This document shows, piece after piece, positions 18,131 through 27,521 of a stretch of 64,000 nucleotides of DNA; position 1 is the stretch's first letter; every line of letters starts with the position of its first letter. The stretch spans positions 1 to 64,000 of the forward strand of contig CALUJE010000010.1 in the NCBI GenBank assembly GCA_944320885.1, read 5' to 3'. Both the position numbers and the translations under genes were made by a program. The DNA is from an uncultured Phocaeicola sp. GTDB lineage: Bacteria > Bacteroidota > Bacteroidia > Bacteroidales > Bacteroidaceae. Below the pieces are notes generated by a model. That model saw nothing but the letters and a program-made list of their open reading frames with translations. It was not told where the DNA came from and searched no databases.

Positions 18131-19060
18131 ATGAAAAACAAAACTTATAGCGCACATATTTGCATGCTGATTGCAAGTATTGCATGGGGGCTTATGGCTC
18201 CCATAGGAAAAGATGTCATGAGTACAGAGGTTACAGCCCTTTCTCTGGCTACTTTCCGTATGGTAGGAGGTGCCATCTGTTTTTGGATTGCTTCTCTGTT
18301 TATCAAGCATGAAGAAACCAAACCTCACGATTTGCTTCAATTCTTCTTTGCCGCATTATTCGCTATCGTATTCAATCAGGGCATGTATATTTTCGGTCTG
18401 TCATTAACATCACCTATCAATGCCTCCATCATCACAACCATGGCCCCTATAGCCACAATGATACTGGCAGCCATACACCTGCATGAGCCTATTACCAACA
18501 AAAAAGTCGGCGGTGTATTCCTAGGTGCGATAGGTGCTCTCATATTGATTCTCGGAAGTACCGGACACAACGGAGCAGAAAGCAACAGTCTGGGTGATTT
18601 GCTGTGCCTTCTTGCACAAATCAGCTTTGCCGTTTACCTGACATTTTTTAAAGGGCTGGTTACCAAATATCATCCCATCACCTGCATGAAGTGGATGTTT
18701 ACTTATGCGGCTATCTGTTTTATTCCCTTATCCTATCACGAAGTTTCTACACTTCCGTTTGCATCTCTCAGTCTGCAGACATGGAGTGAAATCATGTTTG
18801 TAGTTGTAGGTGCCACCTTCATGACGTTCCTGCTGCTCATGTTTGCGCAGAAGACTCTGCGTCCTACCGTGCTAAGCATGTACAACTATACACAGCCTAT
18901 TGTAGCCTCAGTCGTGTCAGTCATCATTGGTTTAGGCACATTCGGATACATGAAAGGCATTGCTGTGGTACTTGTATTTGCGGGAGTATACCTCGTTACA
19001 CAAAGCAAATCAAGAGCCGAAATGCTAAAGGAAATGGAAAAGAAAGAATCTGATAAATAA
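18131..19060 (+). CDS. EamA/DMT-family transporter
   Basis: A 309-residue inner-membrane protein with about ten hydrophobic helices arranged as two EamA repeats. Typical family elements are present: ASIAWGLMAPIGK near the N-terminus and LRPTVLSMYNYTQPIVASVV in the second repeat. It is a drug/metabolite exporter of unknown substrate. The frame opens at 18080, but the -7 box lies after that codon, so ATG 18131 (MKNKTY) is chosen. The helicase gene follows after eight bases, probably in the same transcript. Confidence 0.88.
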   Translation: MKNKTYSAHICMLIASIAWGLMAPIGKDVMSTEVTALSLATFRMVGGAICFWIASLFIKHEETKPHDLLQFFFAALFAIVFNQGMYIFGLSLTSPINASIITTMAPIATMILAAIHLHEPITNKKVGGVFLGAIGALILILGSTGHNGAESNSLGDLLCLLAQISFAVYLTFFKGLVTKYHPITCMKWMFTYAAICFIPLSYHEVSTLPFASLSLQTWSEIMFVVVGATFMTFLLLMFAQKTLRPTVLSMYNYTQPIVASVVSVIIGLGTFGYMKGIAVVLVFAGVYLVTQSKSRAEMLKEMEKKESDK

Positions 19061-19068
19061 AAAACGAT

Positions 19069-20943
19069 ATGCCAGCATTACCTATATTAGAACTGCAGCG
19101 GCAATATGAATTGCTGAAATTGGAATACAATTATGAAAAAGAATTATTCCTTCAGCAAACAGACCGCATAGACGTTGACAAGAAGGTACGCAAAGGTATT
19201 TGCTGGTATCCTCTTTCCATAGGCAGAAGCTACTATAACTCATTAAACCAGTTCGTAGTAGAAATATTCCGGACTGAAAACGAAGACATAGACCATCATT
19301 TTGAATTCGGGCGTCCCGTACTTTTCTTCGATATAGATACTTACAACAACAAGACACGCTATGTCAGTTTTACCGCTACGGTCAATTATGTCGAAGACAA
19401 TCGCATGGTTGTCATTCTGCCCGATTCGGAGTCTTTGATACAGCTGCAAAACATGCTTCATCCAGGCATACAACTTAGTTTTGATGAAAACACTTTCAAA
19501 CTGATGTTTGCCTCTCTGAACGCCGTAATTAATGACAAGAACGGCCGTCTGTCCGAACTGCGTGATATATTCCACGGCACACGCCCGGCCACAGAACTAA
19601 CATTTTCTCCTATCCGGTTTCCATGGTTAAACGCATCGCAAGAGAAAGCTGTCAACAAAGTCTTATGCGCCAAAGACGTAGCTATCGTGCATGGACCTCC
19701 GGGAACAGGCAAGACAACAACGCTGGTCGAAGCAATCTATGAAACACTGCACCGTGAGAACCAGGTTCTCGTATGTGCACAAAGCAATATGGCGGTCGAC
19801 TGGATATCTGAAAAGCTAGTCGACCGGGGTATCCCCGTCCTGCGTATCGGCAATCCCGTACGCGTAAACGACAAGATGCTGTCTTTCACTTACGAAAGAC
19901 GTTTTGAGTCACATCCCGACTACCCTCTGCTATTCGGTATGCGACGCACCATCCGACAGTTATACGAGACCATGCGTAAAGGACACGCCGAAAGCATCCG
20001 CCAGAAAATAAACTCTTTACGTGACCGGGCCGATGAACTGGAAATGCGTATTCACGAATCCCTGTTCTGTGAAGCACGCGTAGTGGCATGTACCCTGACC
20101 GGAGCAGCCAACAAGCTCCTGTTCAGACAGCATTTTGCCACCCTCTTTATTGACGAAGCCGCCCAGGCACTTGAAGCAGCCTGCTGGATAGCCATCCGCA
20201 AGGCCGGAAGAGTAATTCTGGCCGGAGACCATTGTCAGTTGCCACCCATAGTAACCTGCCATGAAGCCATGAAAGGAGGACTGGCACAAACCCTGATGCA
20301 AAAGATTGCGACAAACAAGCTGGAATGTGTATCATTGCTGAACATCCAGTACAGAATGAACGATGCCATCATGCGCTTTTCATCACAATGGTTTTACCAT
20401 AACAGTCTGCAATCTGCTCCAGAAGTAAAATACAGGGGCATACTCGACTATGATACTCCCATAGAATGGATTAATACCGAAACATCCGATGCCGAAGAAG
20501 AATTCGTAGAATACAGCTACGGACGAATAAACAAAGCCGAAGCAGAACTTACCTTAAAGCATCTGGAAACATACTTAAACAAAATAGGAAAGCAACGGAT
20601 TCTCGAAGAACGCATTGACATAGGACTCATCTCCCCTTATCAGGCGCAAGTGCAATATCTGCGCAGACAAATCAAGAAACGTTCTTTCTTTACCCCTTAC
20701 AGAAAACTTATCACCATTGATACGGTCGATGGTTTTCAAGGACAGGAAAGAGACATTATCGTTATCAGCCTTGTACGTTCGAACGACAAAGGAGCCATAG
20801 GATTTCTAAATGACCTGCGCCGAATGAACGTAGCCATAACACGTGCCCGCATGAAACTCATTATTCTTGGCAATGCGGCAACTCTTACCCATAATACGTT
20901 CTACAAACAGCTTTTTGAATACATTTCTTCACTTGAAGATTAA
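19069..20943 (+). CDS. SF1B DNA/RNA helicase (UPF1/IGHMBP2-like)
   Basis: A 624-residue cytoplasmic helicase. An N-terminal OB/stalk region (1-190) precedes motif I GPPGTGKT (209-216), motif II DEAAQ (362-366), motif III GDHCQLPPI, motif V TIDTVDGFQGQERD and motif VI MNVAITRARMK. This order marks the DNA2/NAM7 family, near IGHMBP2/SMUBP2. Such proteins are widespread single copies in Bacteroidota. The cellular role is not set by context, which is an EamA transporter eight bases upstream. Confidence 0.9.
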   Translation: MPALPILELQRQYELLKLEYNYEKELFLQQTDRIDVDKKVRKGICWYPLSIGRSYYNSLNQFVVEIFRTENEDIDHHFEFGRPVLFFDIDTYNNKTRYVSFTATVNYVEDNRMVVILPDSESLIQLQNMLHPGIQLSFDENTFKLMFASLNAVINDKNGRLSELRDIFHGTRPATELTFSPIRFPWLNASQEKAVNKVLCAKDVAIVHGPPGTGKTTTLVEAIYETLHRENQVLVCAQSNMAVDWISEKLVDRGIPVLRIGNPVRVNDKMLSFTYERRFESHPDYPLLFGMRRTIRQLYETMRKGHAESIRQKINSLRDRADELEMRIHESLFCEARVVACTLTGAANKLLFRQHFATLFIDEAAQALEAACWIAIRKAGRVILAGDHCQLPPIVTCHEAMKGGLAQTLMQKIATNKLECVSLLNIQYRMNDAIMRFSSQWFYHNSLQSAPEVKYRGILDYDTPIEWINTETSDAEEEFVEYSYGRINKAEAELTLKHLETYLNKIGKQRILEERIDIGLISPYQAQVQYLRRQIKKRSFFTPYRKLITIDTVDGFQGQERDIIVISLVRSNDKGAIGFLNDLRRMNVAITRARMKLIILGNAATLTHNTFYKQLFEYISSLED

Positions 20944-20958
20944 GTTTTGAACAGTTTC

Positions 20959-20990
20959 TTTGGGGAGAGAGATTCAATTCGTTAAATTTG
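20959..20990 (+). promoter_or_regulatory. Promoter of the etfBA-acyl-CoA dehydrogenase operon
   Basis: TTTG at 20959-20962, a 20-base spacer and TAAATTTG at 20983-20990, an exact Bacteroides consensus. The leader to etfB is about 130 bases. Confidence 0.75.
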
Positions 20991-21127
20991 CTGCCAACTG
21001 TAATAATTCAGTCCAAAGCTTTACTTATCAGTTCTGATTAGGATGTTACAAATACAACTATCCACAAAAGAATCTGCCTGTAAACTTTGAAAAAGATAAA
21101 ATATTACTAATACCAAAAATAACAAAC

Positions 21128-22015
21128 ATGAGTTTAAAAATTGTTGTATTGGCAAAGCAAGTTCCCGACACACGTAATGTAGGGAAAGATGCCATGAATG
21201 CCGACGGCACAATAAACCGTGCGGCTCTCCCGGCAATATTTAACCCGGAAGACTTAAATGCCTTGGAACAGGCTCTCAGATTGAAAGACACCCACCCCGG
21301 GTCGACCGTAACAATGTTGACTATGGGTCCGGGCCGTGCTGCAGAAATCATACGTGAAGGCTTATACAGAGGAGCCGATAACGGTTATCTTCTTACCGAC
21401 CGCGCATTTGCCGGAGCTGATACCTTGGCTACATCCTATGCACTTGCCACTGCTATCCGCAAAATCGGTGAATATGACATCATCATCGGCGGACGTCAGG
21501 CTATCGACGGTGATACAGCTCAGGTAGGCCCTCAGGTTGCAGAAAAGCTCGGCTTACCTCAAATTACCTATGTTGAAGAAATCCAAGAAGTAAACGACGG
21601 ACGTATCCGTGTAAAACGTCATATCGACGGCGGTGTTGAAACTGTAGAAGGACCATTGCCTATCGTTCTGACTGTAAACGGAAGCGCAGCACCATGCCGT
21701 CCGCGCAATGCCAAACTGGTACAAAAATACAAACGTGCTCTCGGCGGACAGGAAAAAGCTGCCATCACCAAAGATGGAGCAGAACTTCCTTACGCTTCGC
21801 TTTACGAAAGCCGTCCTTATCTGAACATTACAGAATGGAGTGTGGCAGATGTAAATGGCGATACTGCACAATGCGGTCTTTCAGGCTCTCCTACCAAAGT
21901 TAAGAAGATTGAGAATATCATCTTCCAGGCAAAGGAAAGCAAGACAATTACAAGCAGTGACGCGGATGTAGAAAATTTGATTGTTGAACTTTTGGCTAAC
22001 CACACTATTGGATAA
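21128..22015 (+). CDS. etfB: Electron transfer flavoprotein, beta subunit
   Basis: A 295-residue subunit of the FAD/AMP-binding electron-transfer flavoprotein. The KQVPDT motif at about 12-17, DTAQVGPQVAEKLGLPQITYV and the beta-subunit signature around VKRHIDGGVETVEG are seen. It is longer at the C-terminus than many EtfB. It works with EtfA (four bases downstream) to take electrons from the acyl-CoA dehydrogenase encoded in the same operon. Confidence 0.95.
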   Translation: MSLKIVVLAKQVPDTRNVGKDAMNADGTINRAALPAIFNPEDLNALEQALRLKDTHPGSTVTMLTMGPGRAAEIIREGLYRGADNGYLLTDRAFAGADTLATSYALATAIRKIGEYDIIIGGRQAIDGDTAQVGPQVAEKLGLPQITYVEEIQEVNDGRIRVKRHIDGGVETVEGPLPIVLTVNGSAAPCRPRNAKLVQKYKRALGGQEKAAITKDGAELPYASLYESRPYLNITEWSVADVNGDTAQCGLSGSPTKVKKIENIIFQAKESKTITSSDADVENLIVELLANHTIG

Positions 22016-22019
22016 AACT

Positions 22020-23039
22020 ATGAACAACGTATTTGTATATTGTGAGATGGAAGGCAAACATGTTGCCGACGTAAGTCTCGAACTTTTAACCAAAGGTCGC
22101 AAGTTAGCAAATGAACTGGGTTGCCAGCTGGAAGCTATCTGCGCAGGCAGCGACCTTTCTGATGTAGAAAAACAAGTATTACCATTCGGAGTAGACAAAG
22201 TTCATGTTTTCGACGCTCCGGGATTGTTCCCTTATACTTCACTTCCCCACACTTCTATCCTTGTAAATCTGTTTAAGGAAGAAAAGCCTCAGATTTGCCT
22301 CATGGGTGCAACCGTTATCGGACGCGACCTCGGTCCTCGTGTATCGTCTGCACTTACCAGCGGACTGACAGCCGACTGTACACAACTTGAAATCGGTGAT
22401 CACGAAGACAAGAAAAACGGAGTTACCTACAAGAACCTGCTGTATCAGATACGTCCGGCATTCGGAGGAAACATCGTTGCAACCATCGTTAATCCGGAAC
22501 ACCGCCCGCAAATGGCAACCGTACGTGAAGGTGTTATGAAAAAAGAAATCCTTGACGAAAACTATCAGGGAGAAGTCATCCGCCACGATGTAGCAAAATA
22601 TGTTCCTGAAACCGACTACGTAGTTAAAGTCATCGACCGCCACGTAGAAAAGGCAAAACATAACCTTAAAGGTGCTCCTATCGTTATTGCCGGAGGTTAT
22701 GGAATGGGCTCAAAAGAAGGCTTCGACATGTTATACGAATTGGCAAAGGAACTTCATGCCGAAGTTGGTGCCAGCCGTGCAGCAGTTGACGCAGGTTTCT
22801 GTGAACACGACCGTCAGATAGGCCAGACCGGTGTAACCGTACATCCCAAACTTTACATCGCCTGTGGTATCTCCGGACAGATTCAGCACATTGCCGGTAT
22901 GCAGGATGCAGGTATCATCATTTCTGTAAACAGTGATGAGAATGCTCCTATCAACAGCATTGCGGATTATGTAATTAACGGAACTGTGGAAGAAGTTATT
23001 CCAAAAATGATTAAGTATTATAAAAAGAACAGTAAATAG
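22020..23039 (+). CDS. etfA: Electron transfer flavoprotein, alpha subunit
   Basis: A 339-residue subunit. The C-terminal FAD domain is clear: GASRAAVDAGF, RQIGQTGVTVHPKLYIACGI, SGQIQHIAGM and the dinucleotide-site region ISVNSDENAPI. The frame runs back to 21981, overlapping etfB, but ATG 22020 starts the conserved MNNVFVYCE and leaves a normal four-base gap. The next operon gene, the dehydrogenase, is displaced by a 493-bp cassette. Confidence 0.95.
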   Translation: MNNVFVYCEMEGKHVADVSLELLTKGRKLANELGCQLEAICAGSDLSDVEKQVLPFGVDKVHVFDAPGLFPYTSLPHTSILVNLFKEEKPQICLMGATVIGRDLGPRVSSALTSGLTADCTQLEIGDHEDKKNGVTYKNLLYQIRPAFGGNIVATIVNPEHRPQMATVREGVMKKEILDENYQGEVIRHDVAKYVPETDYVVKVIDRHVEKAKHNLKGAPIVIAGGYGMGSKEGFDMLYELAKELHAEVGASRAAVDAGFCEHDRQIGQTGVTVHPKLYIACGISGQIQHIAGMQDAGIIISVNSDENAPINSIADYVINGTVEEVIPKMIKYYKKNSK

Positions 23040-23048
23040 TTTTTAAGC

Positions 23049-23088
23049 AGGAGTTAAAAGGAGTTATCAGGAGTTAGAAGGAGTCAGA
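23049..23088. repeat. Left inverted repeat of the four-helix cassette
   Basis: Four 10-bp units in tandem: AGGAGTTAAA, AGGAGTTATC, AGGAGTTAGA, AGGAGTCAGA. As a block they are 35 of 40 bases identical to the reverse complement of 23502-23541. Confidence 0.85.
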
Positions 23089-23101
23089 AGCCAATACATA
23101 T

Positions 23102-23473
23102 ATGACCCAAAGCTTTAAAGATATATTAGCTTGGCAGAAAGCTCATGAATTTGTGCTTAAAGTGTATAGAATTACATGCAATTTTCCTGTACACGAGCGC
23201 TTTGGATTGTGTTTGCAATTTCAGCGTGCCGCTGTATCCATTCCAGCTAACATTGCCGAAGGGTATCGTAAAATGGGTAAAGCTGACAAACTTCGCTTCT
23301 TAAACATTTCACAAGGCAGCTTGGAAGAATGCAGATACTACATACTCCTCTCTAAAGACTTGAACTATATTACAGAAGAAGATTATTATGACTTAACAAG
23401 GAGTATCGAAGACACAAGTTATTTGCTCAATGCCTATTGCAAAGGTATCATGAACAAACAATTTAATGAGTAA
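23102..23473 (+). CDS. Four-helix-bundle protein (23S-IVS/Avd-like)
   Basis: A 123-residue protein of the four-helix-bundle family (S23/intervening-sequence proteins, which also includes Avd of diversity-generating retroelements). Typical signatures are FKDILAWQKAHEFV at the N-terminus, FQRAAVSIPANIAEGYRK and GSLEECRYYILLSKDL. Members occur inside 23S rRNA insertions and as scattered solo genes. Their solo function is unknown. Here it is inserted between etfA and its dehydrogenase, and is bounded by 40-bp inverted repeats. No reverse transcriptase or transposase is nearby. Confidence 0.85.
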   Translation: MTQSFKDILAWQKAHEFVLKVYRITCNFPVHERFGLCLQFQRAAVSIPANIAEGYRKMGKADKLRFLNISQGSLEECRYYILLSKDLNYITEEDYYDLTRSIEDTSYLLNAYCKGIMNKQFNE

Positions 23474-23501
23474 AGGGATTAAGTCTAAAAATCATTTGGC
23501 C

Positions 23502-23541
23502 TTTAACTCCTTATAACTCCCGATAACTCCTTATAACTCCT
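23502..23541. repeat. Right inverted repeat of the four-helix cassette
   Basis: Four 10-bp units: TTTAACTCCT, TATAACTCCC, GATAACTCCT, TATAACTCCT. They are the inverse of the left repeat, with 35 of 40 matches. Confidence 0.85.
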
Positions 23542-23555
23542 AAAAGAAAAAAATT

Positions 23556-25262
23556 ATGTCCAATTTTTATACCGAACACCCGGAATTACGTTTCCATCTC
23601 AATAACCCTCTGATGGAGCGTATTTGCGAACTTAAAGAACGCAATTATAGAGATAAAGACGAGTTCGATTATGCACCGCTCGACTGTGCCGATGCTATCG
23701 ACTCTTACGATAAAGTATTGGAAATTACCGGTGAGATTACCGGTGAAATCATTGCAGCCAATGCGGAAGGTGTTGACGAAGAAGGTCCACACTGTGCAAA
23801 CGGACGCGTAGAATACGCATCAGGAACCAAAGCCAACCTTGATGCCATGGTAAAAGCCGGCCTTAACGGAATGACCATGCCGCGCCGCTACGGAGGCTTG
23901 AACTTCCCGATTACTCCGTATACCATGTGTGCAGAAATTGTAGCACAGGCAGATGCCGGTTTTGGAAACATCTGGTCTTTGCAAGACTGTATAGAAACTT
24001 TGTATGAATTTGGTAACGAAGATCAGCACAGCCGCTTCATCCCCCGTATCTGCGCAGGTGAAACCATGTCAATGGACCTGACAGAACCGGATGCAGGTTC
24101 TGACTTGCAGAGCGTTATGCTGAAAGCTACTTACGACGAGGCCAACCAATGCTGGCGCCTGAACGGTGTGAAACGTTTCATCACCAATGGAGATGCCAAC
24201 ATCCACCTGGTATTGGCACGTTCAGAAGAAGGAACTCATGACGGACGTGGCTTGTCAATGTTTATCTACGACAAGAACGACGGAGGAGTAGACGTACGTC
24301 GTATTGAAAACAAACTTGGTATACACGGCTCACCAACCTGTGAACTTGTTTACAAGAATGCCAAAGCAGAACTTTGCGGCGACCGCAAGCTAGGCTTGAT
24401 CAAGTACGTAATGGCATTGATGAACGGTGCACGTCTGGGTATTGCCGCACAGTCTGTAGGATTAAGCCAGGCTGCTTATGACGAAGCTTTGGCATACGCA
24501 AAAGACCGTAAGCAGTTCGGAAAGGCTATTATCGAATTCCCTGCTGTATATGACATGCTTTCTGCTATCAAGGCTAAACTCGATGCCGGCCGCGCACTGT
24601 TGTATCAGACAGCACGCTATGTAGATATCTACAAAGCACTCGATGACATCGCACGCGAACGCAAACTTACTCCGGAAGAGCGCCAGGAACAGAAACGCTA
24701 CGCCAAACTGGCAGACAGCTTCACTCCGTTGGCAAAGGGTATGAACTCAGAATATGCCAACCAGAATGCATATGACTGTATCCAGGTACACGGCGGTTCA
24801 GGCTTTATGATGGAATATGCCTGTCAACGTATCTATCGTGATGCCCGCATCACCAGCATTTATGAAGGAACCACCCAGTTGCAAACCGTTGCTGCCATCC
24901 GTTATGTAACAAACGGTACCTACGCTGCAACCTTGCACGAATATGAAGCAATTCCTTGCGCACCAGAATTTGAATGCTACATGAACCGCATCAAGGAAAT
25001 GACTCATAAGCTCGAAGCCTGCACCAACGCTGTAAAAGAAGCACAGAATCAGGAATTACTTGATTTCGTAGCCCGCAGACTGTATGAAATGGCTGCAGTA
25101 TGTGTGATGAGCCACCTGTTGCTTCAGGATGCTACCAAAGCTCCGGAATTGTTTGCACAATCACTCAATGTTTATGTAAACTATGCAGAAGCTGAAGTTG
25201 AGAAACATTTCAATTTCATCCGCAAGTTCCAAGCTGAAGAATTGGCAAGCTACCGCAAATAA
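23556..25262 (+). CDS. Acyl-CoA dehydrogenase (long form)
   Basis: A 568-residue FAD enzyme oxidising acyl-CoA to enoyl-CoA and passing electrons to EtfBA. The N-terminal, middle (MDLTEPDAGSDLQS, about 173-186) and C-terminal helical domains are present. Glu437 in SIYEGTTQ is the usual catalytic base position for this class. An extra C-terminal helical segment (about 470-568) is typical of the long bacterial form. The substrate is not resolved. It belongs with etfBA although a small cassette separates them. Confidence 0.9.
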   Translation: MSNFYTEHPELRFHLNNPLMERICELKERNYRDKDEFDYAPLDCADAIDSYDKVLEITGEITGEIIAANAEGVDEEGPHCANGRVEYASGTKANLDAMVKAGLNGMTMPRRYGGLNFPITPYTMCAEIVAQADAGFGNIWSLQDCIETLYEFGNEDQHSRFIPRICAGETMSMDLTEPDAGSDLQSVMLKATYDEANQCWRLNGVKRFITNGDANIHLVLARSEEGTHDGRGLSMFIYDKNDGGVDVRRIENKLGIHGSPTCELVYKNAKAELCGDRKLGLIKYVMALMNGARLGIAAQSVGLSQAAYDEALAYAKDRKQFGKAIIEFPAVYDMLSAIKAKLDAGRALLYQTARYVDIYKALDDIARERKLTPEERQEQKRYAKLADSFTPLAKGMNSEYANQNAYDCIQVHGGSGFMMEYACQRIYRDARITSIYEGTTQLQTVAAIRYVTNGTYAATLHEYEAIPCAPEFECYMNRIKEMTHKLEACTNAVKEAQNQELLDFVARRLYEMAAVCVMSHLLLQDATKAPELFAQSLNVYVNYAEAEVEKHFNFIRKFQAEELASYRK

Positions 25263-25285
25263 TCATTTAAACATCACAATAAAAA

Positions 25286-25326
25286 ATATCGCATCCGGCA
25301 GTCTTGCCGCGATGCGATATTTTTTT
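25286..25326 (+). terminator. Terminator of the etf-acyl-CoA dehydrogenase operon
   Basis: ATATCGCATC (25286-25295) pairs with GATGCGATAT (25311-25320), with an inner CGGCA/TGCCG stem, followed by a T-run. Confidence 0.92.
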
Positions 25327-25366
25327 CTCCCTTTCCAACTCATAAAACCAGCCGTCTATTACTTTC

Positions 25367-25545
25367 TGCACCGCCCGATGCACAATTCTGCACCGGGCAA
25401 TGCAGCGTTGTGCACACGGCGGTGCACTGTTGTGCATGGCCCAGTGCACAATACACAAGGTGCCTTTCCTCGCCTTTTCCTGATTAAACTAGAGCTTTTT
25501 CCGTTTTATAAACTATTCCAGTAGACAGTTACCGGAAATCACTCC
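25367..25545. repeat. 22-bp-period palindrome array plus conserved tail, copy B
   Basis: Four 16-bp units of form TGCA-N8-TGCA start at 25367, 25389, 25411 and 25433: the same number and 22-bp period as copy A. Unit two is TGCACCGGGCAATGCA. The tail from 25474 shares CTTTTCCTGATT, ACTAGA, CTTTTT, TTTTATAA, CAGTAGACAG and AATCACT in order with copy A. It again lies between convergent genes (acyl-CoA dehydrogenase and SusD). Confidence 0.8.
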
Positions 25546-25605
25546 TGTCAGAATAGACAGTTTGATTGATAATGCTGTTCCAACTTTTCCTTTTTATCAA
25601 ACAGC

Positions 25606-25658
25606 AAAAAAAATAATTCATAACTTACAAGAGATGACTCTCGTAAGTTATGAATTAT
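25606..25658 (-). terminator. Terminator of the second SusC/SusD operon
   Basis: TAATTCATAACTTAC (25614-25628) pairs perfectly with 25643-25657. On the minus strand eight T follow. Confidence 0.92.
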
Positions 25659-25682
25659 AAAATATCGGCTATGATTTATGGA

Positions 25683-27497
25683 TTAATAGCCTGGATTTTG
25701 CCACTCACTTCCATTGGTAATAGTAGCTGTAAAGGTCGTTGAAATTGGTCTCAACGCATATTCCGGTTTAAAATATTGCGCAATTTCAGGATGAGTTTCA
25801 TTCAGATATGTTGAGTTATTGAACATTCCGGTACGCTTCAAATCAAAGAAACGGCAATATTCACCACAAAGCTCACGTCCTCTTTCATCCAAAACATCAC
25901 GAATAGTTGCAGTTCCTTGTAATAAATTTGCACCGGCACGTTGACGTACTTTGTTAATATATCCAGCCGCATTTGCACCACCGTTCAAATAAATATCAGC
26001 TTCTGCCGCTATAAGATAAATCTCAGCCATACGCATGATGAATGTAGCATTCAAATTTCCATTACGCATCTTATTGGCATTAGCAACATAAAAATTATTA
26101 CTGTTGTGCTTATTCAAAGAAGGATAGAAATAACGGAATAAATTCTCACCGTTACCTTTAGTCATTATAATACTCTTATCATTGTCATTATAAACATCTT
26201 TATAATCAATCAACAGATAATTAGAATTTGGTTTATTTGCTATTTCATCTGCATAATCAGCATCTTGAGGCATTACAAATTTAATAGCCTTATCACCAAC
26301 AGCTATTTTCTGACCTACAATTGACGATGCTTTATCATAATTTGTCGCATCACCAGAATTCCATTCATATTCCTGATTAGCTTTCCACTCAGTTGTAAAC
26401 CATTTATGGAAACGAGGATCCAATGTTCCATCATTCTGTACATACAAGCTCAACAGATATTGTGTTGGCATATACGTACCTTCAATTCCTCCTTCCCAAG
26501 AAGTACGTGACTCTTGATTATCCAAACGAGCTCCAAAACGAGACAAAGAACAAAGGAAATATTCATGATTACGGTTCAAACGGTAATTTCCGTTACTCGA
26601 TCCATAATTATCATCTCCGGCATACAAATTATATTTCCAAAGAGCTTCTTTATTAGCCATATTATTTTCCTGAGCAAAAACATCAGCACAATCGGTATAC
26701 ATATATGTATTATATTTACTACCTCCACCTTCGCAGTCAGAAATTAAGATTTTGGCAACTTCCAAAGCTCTAGATAAATATTCAGTGGTGCCATATTCAT
26801 AAGTTTGCAAACAAGCTTTAGCCAAAAAACCTAAAGCAGATTTTTTGGTAGGAACCGCTAATGTTGTATGATCTCCTACAGTAAGGTTCTCTGCAGCATA
26901 TTCCAAATCCGGAATAATTACTTCTCTATAAATAGTCATCGGATCTGTACGTACCGGCGAATAACTGACTGTAGTAGAAGGCTCGGTCAACATTACTACT
27001 CCACCAAACATCTCTACCAAATTAAAATAATATACAGCTCTCAAGAAACGAGCTTCAGCCAATTTAGCATTCCGCTCTTCTTGTGAAGAAAAAGTAGGAT
27101 TATCTATTGTTGCAATAGCCAAATTGCAAGCTCCAATACCATCATAACCTGCATTCCATATATTATTGGTATATGTAGTATTCGGTGCAGCACCTCCATA
27201 AAATCTAAACAAGTAATCATAGGATCCCGATTGATTGGCCTTATATGTCCACAAATCAGTATCTGCCTCAACAAACGACATATATCCTAAAACAGCGTCA
27301 CCAGTACCAGATGAACCATAAAAATGGCGTTCCAAACCAAAATAGCAGTTATTAAGCAATGTCTCATATCCCTCAGGTGAGGTAGAAAGATTATCCAATG
27401 TATAACCTCCCGGATTGACTTCTTCCAATGAACATCCCTGCAACATGCCCATTGAACCTACAACTGAAGCCAATATATATTTAAATTTATTTTTCAT
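25683..27497 (-). CDS. SusD/RagB-family glycan-binding lipoprotein (pair 2)
   Basis: A 604-residue surface lipoprotein with a lipobox LQGCS near residue 22. The N-terminal SusD TPR-like domain has LAEARFLRAVYYFNLVEMFG. The C-terminal RagB/SusD domain has FIMRMAEIYLIAAEA and the ending segment ERGRELCGEYCRFFDLKR. SusD proteins cap the SusC transporter and bind the oligosaccharide. The frame extends to 27515, but ATG 27497 (MKNKFKY) fits the lipoprotein signal. It lies 24 bases after the SusC stop. Confidence 0.93.
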   Translation of the reverse strand: MKNKFKYILASVVGSMGMLQGCSLEEVNPGGYTLDNLSTSPEGYETLLNNCYFGLERHFYGSSGTGDAVLGYMSFVEADTDLWTYKANQSGSYDYLFRFYGGAAPNTTYTNNIWNAGYDGIGACNLAIATIDNPTFSSQEERNAKLAEARFLRAVYYFNLVEMFGGVVMLTEPSTTVSYSPVRTDPMTIYREVIIPDLEYAAENLTVGDHTTLAVPTKKSALGFLAKACLQTYEYGTTEYLSRALEVAKILISDCEGGGSKYNTYMYTDCADVFAQENNMANKEALWKYNLYAGDDNYGSSNGNYRLNRNHEYFLCSLSRFGARLDNQESRTSWEGGIEGTYMPTQYLLSLYVQNDGTLDPRFHKWFTTEWKANQEYEWNSGDATNYDKASSIVGQKIAVGDKAIKFVMPQDADYADEIANKPNSNYLLIDYKDVYNDNDKSIIMTKGNGENLFRYFYPSLNKHNSNNFYVANANKMRNGNLNATFIMRMAEIYLIAAEADIYLNGGANAAGYINKVRQRAGANLLQGTATIRDVLDERGRELCGEYCRFFDLKRTGMFNNSTYLNETHPEIAQYFKPEYALRPISTTFTATITNGSEWQNPGY

Positions 27498-27521
27498 GTC
27501 TATAAATTCTTTCAAATTAAA

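Larger units (their letters stand above)
23049..23541. mobile_element. Putative inverted-repeat-flanked four-helix cassette
   Basis: A 493-bp unit: a 40-bp left inverted repeat, one four-helix-bundle gene and a 40-bp right inverted repeat. It starts nine bases after the etfA stop and ends 14 bases before the dehydrogenase start, in an operon otherwise spaced by four bases. Mobility is inferred from form and placement; no transposase or target duplication is identified. Confidence 0.5.

Noticed and set aside
23102..23473. Diversity-generating retroelement
   Set aside because: The Avd-like protein is present, but there is no reverse transcriptase, template repeat or variable repeat nearby.
23049..23541. 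Classical insertion sequence
   Set aside because: No transposase is encoded and no target-site duplication could be identified at the edges.
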